Below, in pieces: positions 21,689 to 33,190 of a stretch of 64,000 nucleotides of DNA. The position numbers were made by a program, and so were the translations under genes. The DNA is taken from contig JBAOKB010000048.1 of assembly GCA_037044905.1 (NCBI GenBank), positions 1,178,001 through 1,242,000 on the forward strand. Direction: 5' to 3'. The notes beneath the pieces were generated by a model. That model was not told the DNA's origin and made no database searches. It saw only the letters and a program-made list of their open reading frames with translations. Position 1 is the first letter of the stretch. Each line of letters starts with the position of its first letter. This stretch comes from Hortaea werneckii. Lineage: Eukaryota; Ascomycota; Dothideomycetes; Mycosphaerellales; Teratosphaeriaceae.

Positions 21689-23436
21689 ATGTTGAGAGAG
21701 GTCGAGTCCTCGAACTGGACTATGTTCCACAATGGTAAGTCGACCACTCGTTTTCGAGCATCGGATTCGTCTTTCTCCTCCCCATGCCATGAGTTGAAAA
21801 AGCCACATGCCTCCTCGAAGACCCTTTGTACAGGTCTGTCTCCACTGACACACTGTCCCTCCTGTCTTCCCCTGTGATTGATCAGGTCTTCCGTGCTTGA
21901 TTTGATGTTTACCCTGGCGGCCTTTTCGCTTTGTATGTTTTTCTCTATAGGCATATTCCGGTCGAGCCAGAAGATCTAACACAATGTCTAGAATACAATA
22001 TGTCTTCCAATTTGACCACTCCGTCTCGCCATCGGCCGGGTTTCGATCTGCCGGACTTGGATACCCGCCTGCACGATCCGAAGCACGCAACGGCTGTGCC
22101 TTTTGGCGGCTGGCTCACGCCGCCTCAGTCGGCCCACGAGAGTCGGCGTGGTTCTCTTGCCAACTCTCTTGATACTGATCAGGCCTTTTCTGCCCATCCC
22201 AACGGCGCCATCTCCATGCCAGTCACCCCAGTACACGTGAACAACTACTCGCACAATCCCCTACGCAGTCAGTGGACGCACCATACGAGCAATTTGGCGA
22301 CGCAGATACAGGATCACTTTGGTATTCAGCAGTACCAAAACACCTTACCGGATCCTAAGATGGCTCAGCTCTGCGTTTCGCCAGGCCAGGATGGGGGTCT
22401 GATGTACTCATCACCTCAACATTCGGCCTCGACGCATGATATGGACACTCATTTGGATGCTGCGTCGTCCCAATGGATGCATACCCACGGCAATGCAATG
22501 AGCTCTATGGAAGACGTTGGTCTCCGGCCTGCTCTCTTCCAAGAAGCTCCTCAATTTGCGTCGAACTTCCAATACGAGTCGCACGCTAAGCTCGGACACG
22601 GTCTGTCAGTCGACACGACGACAGCAGGTTCTGGGAACATGTACGACGATACCACATCGAACCTTGTGCAGCCACAGCTGGTTGTTCCTTCTCAGCTGTC
22701 CCCGGGAGAAGATTGGTCGATGGTCGAGTACCCTGACTACTGCAATGCTCAGGATGAGACACCCGGCCTCGTGTCTGCAACCAGCAGCTTTTCAGCTTTC
22801 GATTTCCCTGAGGCATCGACACCCGAGGCCGACCACAGCATGTATACAGAAGACCAGGGATACGTGATGGTCAAGCCAGAGCCGCTCACCAGTCCTACGA
22901 CTAGCTCAGCTTACTCCATCATGCAGGCCTCACCTCAGCGCACCCGTAAGAAGTCAGTCAAGCGCGGCGGCAAATCGAACATCCCCCGCGCGTTCTGGAA
23001 AAACCAAGCCATTCACTGCGAGGTCTGGGTCGAAGGCAACTGCCACTTCACGAAAGAAGGCAAAGTCGTCGTGCAGAACAACCCCGTCCTCAAACCCCAC
23101 AAATGCCACTGCGGCAACTCCTTCGAACGCAGCGAGCACCTGAAGCGGCATCAAAAGAGCCACAGCCCGAGCCGCGACTACCCCTGTCCGCTCCTGGGTT
23201 GCAAAAGCAAAGGTAGCGCCCGCGGCGACAACGCGACCGATCATTTCAAAACCCATCTCAAGAACGATGTCAAGGGCCGCCGGAACCAGTTCATCGAGTG
23301 GCCGGAGCTGAAAGTCAAGATCCTCGAGACGTACCCGCCGGACCGCGCCCACAAGATGCTGGGCAAGCTGGAGAAGGCGTGTAAATCGGACCCGGTCAAT
23401 TTTGCTTCGCAGATGATTTACTTTGACCTCGAGTGA
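21689..23436 (+). CDS. C2H2 zinc-finger transcription factor
   Basis: Exons 21689-21734 and 21992-23436, 496 residues. The start is in a 15-codon first exon (MLREVESSNWTMFHN) spliced over a 257-nt intron (gtaagt to ctaacacaatgtctag) that joins in frame to EYNMSSNLTTPSR. The alternative is ATG 22000. Residues up to about 340 are low-complexity with few charges, as in activation regions. Basic RTRKKSVKRGGK precedes two fingers near the C-terminus: KPHKCHCGNSFERSEHLKRH with an unusual C-x-C spacing, and YPCPLLGC with the RGDNATDHFKTH block. The RGDN..H..H and GRRNQF text recalls BrlA/FlbC-type developmental regulators, but orthology is unproven. A nuclear regulator is the safe call. Confidence 0.9.
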
Positions 23437-24482
23437 ATGATCTATGCGGGGGACCTTGCAGTTTCCTAAATCTTTAACGGCTGGGTTACTTTCCTCACCA
23501 AAAACAAGATTTTTTTTTTTTTTTTTTACTTTGGTTTTACGGCGGCATTAATGATGGAATGAACCAACCACCTACCCCATTTTTCGGATATACCCCTACG
23601 GCGGGACAAACCTTCTGCTTCTGCGTATTTTGTTTCGACAATCGCTGGGATGGTTCGACTGGGGGGCTTTTAGTCGATCTTTTTTGGAGCGGGAGGCCGG
23701 CGGATGTATGCTAGTTTCGATCGTGTTTGCCTCGTCCCATCTTATGGCTATATAGGTCCAAGAAATATCACCTTGTACAAGTAGAACTTATCATGCTTGT
23801 TATGTGCGTTGCCCTCCTCGTAGGCTTTGCTGAACTCTGTGTCTGGCTGGCCTAATGACGGCGGGAACCCTTTGGAATTTGGCAACTGCTGGACTGCATG
23901 CCAGTTCCTTGTCATTGGTATGTGCGCCGCGGGACTGAAAGTGGAAGATTCTTGGCTTCCTCGCCCCTTCGCAATGATATGACCCCACTTCGAATCCAGA
24001 CTATCGTATGTACATTAGTGGGTTCCCCAGCAGATTTATCTCATCCACCGCTGAAGACATGTGGTGTCTCGTAAAGCTTTGATTAGCCTTGAGATGGGGC
24101 CTGTCAGATGCCGCCGCAATTGGCCAATGGCTCGACGGCAGCGGCCCGAGCCCTGACCGTCGCGTCGCAGTCCAGTCGCGAGAAATCATGCCGCCTGCCC
24201 CGGTGGCTCATGACCAAGATAAGGATACCAGACGACTTCTTCCTTCACTTGCACTTCCTCAATGATTCACGACCTTCACTCCTGAAAACTCGTCTGAGCC
24301 CCGCACCCCACTCGCACGTCATCGAATTCTGTCCCCAGCGGGCAGCAGCGACAAAGTTTCGGAGGCGGCGGCGGCGTGTGGCGGGCTTGTTTGACCTGAC
24401 GACTGAGCTTCAACCCACGCTCGCTGCATCCTTCGCACCTTTGGACACGTAACTCGTGTCGCGGGTACCAGGACTCGCTGAA
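23437..24482. other. Intergenic with an 18-base T run
   Basis: No supported gene. A run of 18 T lies at 23510-23527, about 75 bases after the C2H2 stop codon, and probably belongs to its 3' untranslated region. The right part is the choline kinase promoter and leader. Confidence 0.55.
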
Positions 24483-27005
24483 ATGCCAAACGACGAGAAT
24501 GCTTCGCCGAAGCCCAACAGTATCCTGAAGCAACAGGACCCGCAAGGATGCGCGTCGCCGAGCTCTATCTTGGGGATCAAGCATACCATGTCGCCTCGGT
24601 CGACCCCGAAATGTATGTGAGCACTTCAGTGTCCCTGTCCCTGCACGATTTTTATCCTCCAGGACCTTCTGCAGTGCAGCCATGTTTCAAGGCCGGCCAA
24701 TCTGTATAAATCATGCTAACTCTTCTTTTCCATCACAGCTGTGTCCATTGCCCCACAGAGCGAGGGGATTTCGCCACTCATGCTTGCCAGGCAAAAGAGC
24801 CAAGACACATTCGACCTCGAGCATTCTAACACGCCAAAGAAACATCGATCTAAAGGCCTTTCATCTGAGAAGACCTCCAGCCGTGGTGGTGGTACCAGTC
24901 CTCCTCCCAGGGCACCTGCTGACGGTTCGGCGGATGGCGATGACAAAGATGCAATCCAGGACCAACGTACGCCAGCTAGGCAGCTAGATGTCTTGGTCGA
25001 GCAAGTCTCCTCCTGGATCAGTGATGAGAGGAACAAGCTAGCAGAGTCCAAGACTGCGGACTCGCCTGATGAGAAACCTGATCTTGACAAGCTTGAGAAC
25101 ATTCTTAAGACTACGCTGAGTATCTCTCGCCCCCTTCCTTTGCGTAAGACGCCACTCAGTCTCCTACGTCACAAATCTTCCCTCAAGAAGTTGCATGCTC
25201 GGAAGGCTTCAACCGTCTCTTCCGACACCGACTATTTCGAAAGCGGCGAGGCTGCTGTCCCCTCTTGCGATGCAGTGCTTGACAATTCGAAGACGTTATC
25301 TTACACGGGTGGTGCTTCCGAAGAATCTGACGTGTCTAGTGGCGACGAGCTAACCCGGTCTACGTCTTTCCGTGACCAAGATGCTTGGACGAAGTTCAAG
25401 TTCGAGATTGTGAGGCTGGCACATACTCTCCGTTTAAAGGGCTGGCGGAAGGTGCCCTTGGAGATGTGTCATGCTATAACGGTACAGCGCTTGAGTGGGG
25501 CTCTGACGAATGCCGTTTACGTCGTGTCCCCGCCGTCGGACCTACCGCCTCGAGATGGGCAGGATGAGAATGGCAACAGCAAGCCTAAGCCACGAAAGCC
25601 GCCGCCGAAGCTACTCTTACGTATTTATGGTCCCCAGGTCGAACATCTCATCGATCGTGATGCTGAACTGGCCATTCTACGGAGACTGGCGCGGAAGCAC
25701 ATTGGGCCACGACTACTCGGTACCTTCGCCAATGGACGATTTGAAGAATACTTCCATGCGCAACCACTGACTCCCGAGGAATTACGAAACCCTGACACTA
25801 GCCGCCAGATTGCAAAGCGTATGCGTGAGCTACACGAAGGCATTGAGCTACTGCCTAAGGAGCGGGAAAGCGGGCCCTTCGTTTGGCTGAACTGGGACAA
25901 GTGGGTGGATCGAGTTGAGCGAGTCGTTTCTTGGCTCGACGAACAAATCAGAGTGCTAGAGCCAGGTGCAAAGCCCTCTGGACAGGAAGCATGGAAGCGC
26001 CGTGGCTACATCTGCGGCATGCCGTGGAAGAGCTTCAGGCGGACGGTGGAGAGGTACCGCACCTGGTTGGAGCAGCAGTACGGTGGCGTTGACAAAGTCA
26101 AGGATCGCCTGGTCTTTGCGCATAACGACACGCAATACGGCAATATCCTTCGGATGATGCCTACCGGCGAATCGCCACTCCTGCTCCCGGCCAACACGCA
26201 CAAACAGCTCGTGGTCATCGATTTCGAGTATGCCAATGCGAACTGTCCTGGTTTAGAGTTCGCCAACCATTTCACCGAATGGACCTACAACTACCACGAT
26301 GAGCGAAAGCCCTATGCTTGTAATACTGCCCGGTACCCGACCCCCGAGGAGCAAGACCGCTTCGTTCGCGCATACATCCGACACCAACCGCAACACAGCG
26401 TGTCCACGCCGAAAATCAACCCCCTGAACCCTCCGGCAGGATCTTCGACCTCGCTAGACTCGCTGAGCTCTCGACCAAAACCTACCTCCAACTACTCCGA
26501 CTTCATGCTCGACGCCCGAGCACCACCCGGCGCTGGCCCCTCCTCTCAACCTTCCCAAGACGAAATCACCGAGAGCACCGCCGCAGAAGACGCAGACGTG
26601 GCGCGCTTACTGCACGAAACCCGCCTCTGGCGTCTAGCCAACACCACCCAATGGGTCGCGTGGGGGATCGTGCAAGCCAAAGTCCCGGGGATGCCGGACT
26701 TCACCGCCTCCACACCTCCTCCTCAAGACAACTCCCCCGAGACGGCAGGCGAAGAAGCCGCCCGCGAAGAGCTCGGCGAGCGCGGCGACGAGTACCGCGA
26801 GCTCGCGCGCATGGACACCGCGCAGTCCGAGCGCACGGTCGCTGACGAAGACGAGAACGTCGAGGAAGAATTCGATTATTTGGGTTATGCGCAGCATCGC
26901 GCCCTGTGGTTCTGGAGCGATGCGTTGCAGTTGGGGATTGTGGCGGAGGGGGATTTGCCCGAGGAGTTGCTGGAGAGGGTCAGGGGGAAGGGGGTCCCTT
27001 ATTAA
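24483..27005 (+). CDS. Choline/ethanolamine kinase, CKI1-like
   Basis: Exons 24483-24612 and 24739-27005, 798 residues. Exon 1 gives MPNDENASPKPNSILKQQ and joins exon 2 at STPKS-VSIAP; the exon 2 frame has no ATG of its own in that place. The N-terminal 230 residues are disordered and Ser-rich. The kinase fold follows, with the Brenner-type catalytic loop VFAHNDTQYGNIL (about 503) and the metal-binding VIDFEYANANCPGLEFANHF (Asp about 538). It phosphorylates choline, the first step of the CDP-choline (Kennedy) route to phosphatidylcholine, in the cytosol. The protein is longer than animal enzymes because of its N-terminal region and an insertion after YIRHQP. Confidence 0.95.
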
Positions 27006-29153
27006 GAGGGGTTTCTTGGCTTGTTGGGGAAGGGAGGAAGGGAAGGGTGGAAGCGGGGGAGGGAGAGTGGGTAAGGGAGGCCGGGCTTCCGTTCGGGTTG
27101 GGTAAGGAGGAGAGCAGAGGAAGAGGGGGAAGAGGAGCCGGTGGTGGTGGTGGTGGCGATGGTGGTGAGATGAAGATAATTATAGTTGGGAAAATTTGGA
27201 CACGACCAAAAGAAAATAACAAAAAAAAGAAAAAGTTCGTAACTGATCTCGCTACGTTCTTTTCTTTTGGAGTTATTTCTTAGCTTTCCTCAACCTACCG
27301 TTTACCTACGTCTGACGTGGCAGCATCGACCGTGCCGTCTCTATCGCGTGTTTGGAAAGAGAAGGAACTGGAAAGGGGAGACTCTCTCCACACTGAATAG
27401 CTGTTTTTCTATCTCTTCCTTTACTCCGCCGCTCGCCTTCCCCCTTTTCCAACCCTATTTCTCTCTTCTCGTACTCTAAATCATCAATGTACTTCCCCAA
27501 AGTCTCAAGGCTTCGAAATCACCGGGCCCCTGCTACTAGCCTACAAATATCGTGTTCCCCTTTACAAACCGCAGGCTTCTTTCCCTCCTCGACGTCGTCT
27601 TGTCGTTTCATCTTTTTCCGTCTTGTTTGTGTGGATTGTTTCTCTCCGTGCTCTTGTCCCTGGTCTCTTTTCTCTTTTTTCTTTTTTTTTCTCTATTTCT
27701 TCTGGAACCTGCTCTCTGTTTTAAGACTCGCTAAATTTTTCTTTCCTTTTTTTTGTTTTTTTTTTTCCCTCTCTTCCTTGCTCTCGTTCCCTAGCTTTCC
27801 TACCCTTTTCCCCGATTTCTTTTCTTTTTAACTTTCCGAACTTCGGCGACTAAGAACGAACCTTAATAGAAAGGAGAGGAGGGGACGGGGTAGAGGGCTA
27901 GAAAATAAAAAAGAGGGGGAAAAGGAGGAAAAAAGCTAGAGAAGGTATAAAGAGAAGAGAGAAGGCGGAGCGAATTAAAAGGGGAGGTAAGAGTGGAAGG
28001 CGAATTGCTTTACATCTTCCTTTATCTAGATCTCTATAATATGCGAGGGAGAAAGGTCCGACTCATTCCGATAAGTAGGATGGGGTTAGTGATCGGGAAA
28101 GCACTAAGAAGAACCTGGTGATTGCATCGAGATCGAGGCGGACGGGTCATAAGAGGCTTCTGCCTTCTTTCTCGGGATTGCTATCTTCTTTTGTCCACTT
28201 CCCCCTCCTCGGTATTTTTCTTTTCTTTTCCTGCTTTTATTTTTTTTTAAAAAATATTCTCTTTTCGGTAAATTTTTCTTCTCTCTCTTCAGAAGTGTCC
28301 CTCCTCGGTCCACCTCCTTTCTAGATTAAAGTATCGCGCGGTTCTTCCTTGCAGGCTGACATTTCACCAAAAAGACACGCACACACACACACACACAAAA
28401 AAAAAAAAACAAAAAAAAAGCTGAAGGCCGGAGGTGGGAAGAGACGGGCAAAGGGGAGAGAGGGGGAAGGAGGAGGGGGAGGAAGATGAGGAATTTGATA
28501 AATCCAAGTGCAATGATCGTTGTGAGTACAAAGGTCTTGCAGACACCGTGACATCTCGATCAAAAACTTTATTCGCCCGCCATCTCAGAGGCATACCAAG
28601 GCACAATCGCCTAATCTAAATTCTACTGTATCTCCATACCCCAACTACTCTCCCACGAACTCCCATCGCACTTCCCCTTCTCTCTAGATACGGCGACACA
28701 CTATACACTCTCTTTTTCACGAAACCAGCCAATTTGGCGCTCTGTTCATCTGCACAGAGTATATCTTCTGGCCAAGCTAGTAACGGCGTGCCGATCTTAT
28801 GGAACCCACTCGGCATTGCATGTTCCTTAGTTATGTTCTTGGTCCTGGGCCCAACGTCGGAAGGACAAGTCGAGGATTCACAAGCCGCCCCTGCCGATCC
28901 CTGCGTGTTAGAGTCCTGTTCCCGACCCGGCTCGTCTGGTTGTAGCTCGTCCCAGGGACCTCACTTGCGGCTTTTTCCTGGCCCATATGTTGTGAGATGA
29001 GCATCACCGTCTCTTACTCTCTAACATCTCGCTCCTCGGCGCTATGTCAGCGGCCCACGTATGTAAATTTCCCTTGTCCCATAAGAACAGCATACTCAAC
29101 AGTATACTACCAAACTACCACTTCCCAAATTCTCCATCCCTCTAAACCCTGCA
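27006..29153. other. 2.1-kb non-coding stretch with alternating purine and pyrimidine tracts
   Basis: No supported gene. The plus strand is G/A-rich at about 27010-27180, C/T-rich at about 27400-27840, G/A-rich at 27860-28010, C/T-rich at 28150-28325, and A/G-rich at 28390-28480. The first part overlaps the 3' flank of choline kinase and the last part the 3' flank of the minus-strand proline-rich gene. Confidence 0.6.
28381..28419. repeat. AC microsatellite and A tract
   Basis: Eight AC units (28381-28396) run directly into a long A run interrupted by a single C. It is a simple-sequence repeat likely to vary in length between strains. Confidence 0.9.
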
Positions 29154-30254
29154 TCAACTCCCGGGTTTCGGTTTACTAGACAGCGGCAAAGGCGGCGGCG
29201 AAGGCTCTGCATTGCCGTACTGCTGTTGCTGCTGTTGCTGCTGCTGCTGAGGCGCTTGTCCCGCACCAGCTGTCAATGTACTCTTCTTCTTCGGCGGCGG
29301 GGGCGCGGATTTCTTCGCCGCTGCTGCTGCTGCTGGAGAAGAGTTTGAAGTCGCAGATGGTTGGGATCCAGTATTCATGCGGGAGAATCGCTGTTGCAGC
29401 TCGCCTAGTTGGCTGCTGTGTCCTTGGGGCTGGGCGGGCTGTTGTTGTTGTTGGTTTAATTGTCCCCCGATGCCGAAGCCGGGCACGGAGACCCCGGCTT
29501 GGCCTAGACGACTCGCGGCTCCTTCGTCGATCTGTCCTGCGTCGGTGCCGGGTTTCATTGCTTCGCCGTAGGTCGGGGGTGGTGGGGGTGTGTATTCGTT
29601 CGGGTTCTCGGTCATGCGAGGAGGAAGGGCAGGTGGTGGCTTGGCGGCAGCGACGGGGGCTCTCGATGGTAGGGGAGGTGTCTGTCTGGGTGGGACTTTT
29701 GGTGATGCGGTCCTTGCGGGTAGGGACGGTGATGCCGTTCTTCCTGCTCCTGGTCCTGGTGCTGATCCTGCCGGGCTCCCTGCTCCGTCCCCCCGTCTTA
29801 CTGGCGGTTTAGGCAAGTGATCGGTCTTCAGCCCGCTGGTGTCCATCCGGTATGGCTCCGGAGGTTTCGGCGGTTCCTCTTCCATAGGCTGCTGCTGCCT
29901 TCGTGACGGCGTCGGGACTGGTCCGCCTAAGCCTCCACTGGACGGTGGCAGAGCACCTGCACCTCCACCTCCACCCCCACCCCCACCTGGCCTTCCGGGA
30001 CTGGAGAAGCCAGTGGCGCCGCCGCCGCCGCTTCCATAGGCTCCGGTTTGCTTAGGTGGCGCACCGAAACTGCTGGGATCCCTCAAACTGGATAGAGGGG
30101 CGGACTGATGATCCCGGCGGGCTTGTAACGAATGCGGGTCCTCCTTCTTGCCGGTTGCAATGCCCTTGAGGTCTGATCTCCAACTGTCGCGCGAGATGCC
30201 ACGGTCTCCGGCGGGATGCCAGCCGCCTTTGGCTAAGCCTTTGAATTTGTCCAT
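29154..30254 (-). CDS. Proline-, glycine- and glutamine-rich protein
   Basis: One frame of 366 residues, start in a good context (ccggccATGgac). The N-terminus MDKFKGLAKGGWHP and a SWRSDLKGIATGKK segment look conserved-like. The remainder is low complexity: Gly run near 92, many PPxP and PPPPPT segments that could bind SH3 or WW domains, a 10-residue Gln run near 340, and a Pro/Lys-rich end. No enzyme domain is visible. The composition suits an actin-patch or scaffold-type adaptor such as the Aim3/Bbc1 group, but I cannot assign it. It is divergent from the amidase. Confidence 0.75.
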   Translation of the reverse strand: MDKFKGLAKGGWHPAGDRGISRDSWRSDLKGIATGKKEDPHSLQARRDHQSAPLSSLRDPSSFGAPPKQTGAYGSGGGGATGFSSPGRPGGGGGGGGGAGALPPSSGGLGGPVPTPSRRQQQPMEEEPPKPPEPYRMDTSGLKTDHLPKPPVRRGDGAGSPAGSAPGPGAGRTASPSLPARTASPKVPPRQTPPLPSRAPVAAAKPPPALPPRMTENPNEYTPPPPPTYGEAMKPGTDAGQIDEGAASRLGQAGVSVPGFGIGGQLNQQQQQPAQPQGHSSQLGELQQRFSRMNTGSQPSATSNSSPAAAAAAKKSAPPPPKKKSTLTAGAGQAPQQQQQQQQQQYGNAEPSPPPLPLSSKPKPGS

Positions 30255-30612
30255 GGCCGGTCTGTCTTTCTTGCTATCGTCCCACGTGATTCGTGTCGTC
30301 CTCGATCACCATCAGCATCTTTGTGAGGTTGTTGATCTCAGGTCGCGGGGCATTTGGTTTCCGAACGCCGAGAATGACGTCGTGAGCTTGGCTAGAAACG
30401 CACCTCGCATTGACCTCACTTCACCCGCCCCCGTGCAGCACTGCTGCAATTTTGCACATCCGCTAGCGCCCGCGTCAAGCGAGCCATTGGGAACATTTCC
30501 TTCTGAGCCTCGGCTTCAACTCACCACCTCCACTTAAACACCTTCTCATCCCACCTTCTCTTGCTGCGCGTGCGTTGCATTATGTCTCCTCCTCGATTGG
30601 ATATACTTCACC
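30255..30612. promoter_or_regulatory. Divergent promoter with CACGTG box
   Basis: The 358-base gap between the proline-rich gene and the amidase holds a CACGTG palindrome at 30283-30288, a possible bHLH site, 29 bases from the proline-rich gene start. No coding sequence is supported here. Confidence 0.5.
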
Positions 30613-32454
30613 ATGTCCGAGATGTGGCAGGCCATCGCAGCCCGCAAACAACAGGAGCGGGCCGATCGGATTCCATCCCAATGGAATCTCTCTCCTTCCC
30701 ATATCACCCACGAAAGCCGTACCAACTTGCTTAATGTGCCTCGTGAATGTGGTCTTCTCTCAGACCAAGAACTAGATATCACGGAAAACTACGATGCTTC
30801 TGCTCTAGTCGTCGGCATGTCTTCTGGCAAACTCAAAGCCGTCGATGTGACCACAGCCTTCTGCAAGCGAGCAGCCATCGCCCACCAGCTCACCAACTGT
30901 CTCACCGAGATCTTCTTCGATGATGCCATTACTCGAGCCAAACAGCTGGACGATGAAATGAACAAGTCCGGATCACCGACTGGACCATTGCACGGCCTGC
31001 CTATCTCTCTCAAGGACACTTTCAAAGTCAAGGGTTACGATGCCTCGATCGGTGCAGCCGCGCTTTGCTTTAAACCTGCCGAGACCAACTCCGCTTTAGT
31101 TGATCTGTTGCTTCAACAGGGTGCAGTCTTATATTGCAAGACAAACATTCCGCTGACGCTTGCTGCATTGGACTCACATAACAATGTCTTCGGCCGTACG
31201 TTAAACCCTGCTAACACAGCATTAACGGCAGGTGGGAGCTCCGGTGGCGAAGGTGCATTGATCGCTATGCGTGGCTCTCCATTGGGCATCGGAACCGATG
31301 TGGGTGGGAGCATTCGCATCCCCGCCATGTGCAATGGTCTTGTCGGCGTCAAGCCCTCCCATGGTCGGGTACCGTACGCCGGACAAGAAGCAGGTTCACT
31401 ACCGGGAAGTAGCAAGCTCGGGATCGAAGCCACGGCTGGTCCCATCGCGAGGACGGTAAGGGACTGCGAGCTCCTCCTCCGCATAGTCGGCGATGCATCC
31501 CCTTGGCTCTTCGACCCCGACGTCCTCCCACATTCCTGGACCCAACAACTCCCACTCCTCCCTCCTCCCTCTTCCCGTCCCACAAAGCCTCTACGCATCG
31601 GCATCATGCGCACCGACGGCCACACCCTCCCCCTTCCCCCCATCGCCAACCTGATGGAAGAAATCTCCCACCACCTCCGCCACCCACCTCTGCCCTTCTG
31701 GCACCCCATCGAAGTCATCGACCTCGACCTCTCCCCCCTGGGTCCCAAATGCCTCAAGACCTTCAACGGCGTCATGTCCCTCGACGGCGCAAACTACTGG
31801 TTCGACCTCCTCGCCCAGACCGGCGAACCCCTATCCCCCTGGCTCCAGAACCGCCTGAAACGCCGTCCCGCTAAATCCCTGGATCAGGTCCGTGACCTCA
31901 AAGCCCAGATTTCCGCCTTGCAAACCGAGTTCCTCAACGTCTTTAAAGAGGACGGCGGGTATTGGCTCCCTTCTTCATCCTCCTCCTCCTCCTCATCACC
32001 ATCTCCGGCCGACGCTACTCAGAAGACCAACAAGACCAAAGACCCGAAGTCCCTAGACCTTATCCTCTGTCCCCCAGCCCCTCACCCTACCCCGCCTATC
32101 GACCGTTGGAATACTACGAACTACACCTCCCTCTTCAACCTCCTCGACCTCCCCGCTGGCATCTTGCCTGTCCGCCCCCTTTCTCCCCAGGATCTTCAAG
32201 CTGAACTCCCTTCCCAGGGGGTTCCGGGCCCGTTGAATGGATGGGATCAAATTAATCGACAGCTGTGGACGGATGTGGATAGGAAGGTCTATTTGGGTGG
32301 GATGTTATGTGTGCAGGTTGTCGCGCCGAAGTTGATGGAGAGGAGGCTGGTGCAGGGGATGCGGGTTTTGGAGGGGGTGTTGGGTACTTTGGGTCGGTCG
32401 GGGGAGAGGGGGGAAGGGTTGAGGGGGGAGATGGGAATGGGGAGTAAGTTGTAA
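30613..32454 (+). CDS. Amidase signature enzyme, acetamidase-like
   Basis: Intronless frame of 613 residues. The amidase signature triad is visible: Lys134 in PISLKDTF, the cis-Ser at 209 in GGSSGGEGALI, and the nucleophile Ser233 in GTDVGGSIRIPA, with the 24-residue spacing seen in fatty-acid amide hydrolases. The text resembles fungal general amidases and AmdS-like acetamidases, which hydrolyse amides to acid and ammonia for nitrogen use. A Ser run near 455-463 and a TNKTKD segment form an insertion in the C-terminal half. Substrate cannot be told from sequence. Cytosolic by default; no signal peptide is seen. Confidence 0.93.
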   Translation: MSEMWQAIAARKQQERADRIPSQWNLSPSHITHESRTNLLNVPRECGLLSDQELDITENYDASALVVGMSSGKLKAVDVTTAFCKRAAIAHQLTNCLTEIFFDDAITRAKQLDDEMNKSGSPTGPLHGLPISLKDTFKVKGYDASIGAAALCFKPAETNSALVDLLLQQGAVLYCKTNIPLTLAALDSHNNVFGRTLNPANTALTAGGSSGGEGALIAMRGSPLGIGTDVGGSIRIPAMCNGLVGVKPSHGRVPYAGQEAGSLPGSSKLGIEATAGPIARTVRDCELLLRIVGDASPWLFDPDVLPHSWTQQLPLLPPPSSRPTKPLRIGIMRTDGHTLPLPPIANLMEEISHHLRHPPLPFWHPIEVIDLDLSPLGPKCLKTFNGVMSLDGANYWFDLLAQTGEPLSPWLQNRLKRRPAKSLDQVRDLKAQISALQTEFLNVFKEDGGYWLPSSSSSSSSSPSPADATQKTNKTKDPKSLDLILCPPAPHPTPPIDRWNTTNYTSLFNLLDLPAGILPVRPLSPQDLQAELPSQGVPGPLNGWDQINRQLWTDVDRKVYLGGMLCVQVVAPKLMERRLVQGMRVLEGVLGTLGRSGERGEGLRGEMGMGSKL

Positions 32455-33190
32455 GAGGTTCGCCATAATCTGGGGTGGGCCTGCATGGTGGGACGGAGGT
32501 TGCTTTAATTGCAGCTGCGGGTTGGGTCGTTTGGGAGGACGAGTGAGTTGAGTTTAAAGAGGTGTTGCTTTCCGGATCTGAGCGTCCTCTGGGTATCTGG
32601 GCCTCCTTCTCTCTCTCTTCCTCCCTCGGAGCAGACCAGCCCATCTCTCAAGTACAACAATGGCTATATCAGAAAGCCGCTTTATTCGAGTCTTCTACCT
32701 CGCCTTCAAGAACTCCGCTCTTGATGTGTTCTCGCTCCGATGGTCTGGTTTTCCGTCATCCCCTCGTTTCTATTGTTTTTGCCCTCATTCCCTTCGTTCC
32801 CGCCTTTTCTCTCCCTCCCCCCGAGAAATCTAAATGTCCAAGTAACTGGGAGCGGAGGTAGAAAAATGAAAAATGGAAATTAAAATGAAGTCGATTCCTT
32901 TTCCGGGCCAAAGCAAACGGTCCTTTTGTTTTGACATTTTTCAAGTGTTGTCATATAAGCTTTCATCCTTTTCATTCTCGCTCGAACGCTAAGCCACCCA
33001 AGGAGAAACCGAGAAATGAAAAACAAAAAAAAAGAACAAAATTCATATGCTCCCCCTCCCCCCACCCAAAACGTGACCGTCATGCCCTCCTATCCCTCCC
33101 ATCACCTCCCCCTCCCCCCCATCAAATCTTTTCCACCTCTTCCTTCCTCCTCCTCCTCCTCCCGCCTCTCCCTTCTCACGCTTCCCACTT
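32455..33190. other. Convergent 3' flanks
   Basis: No supported gene. This gap takes the 3' ends of the amidase (plus) and SBDS (minus). The right part is strongly C/T-rich on the plus strand, so G/A-rich in the SBDS transcript. Confidence 0.5.
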
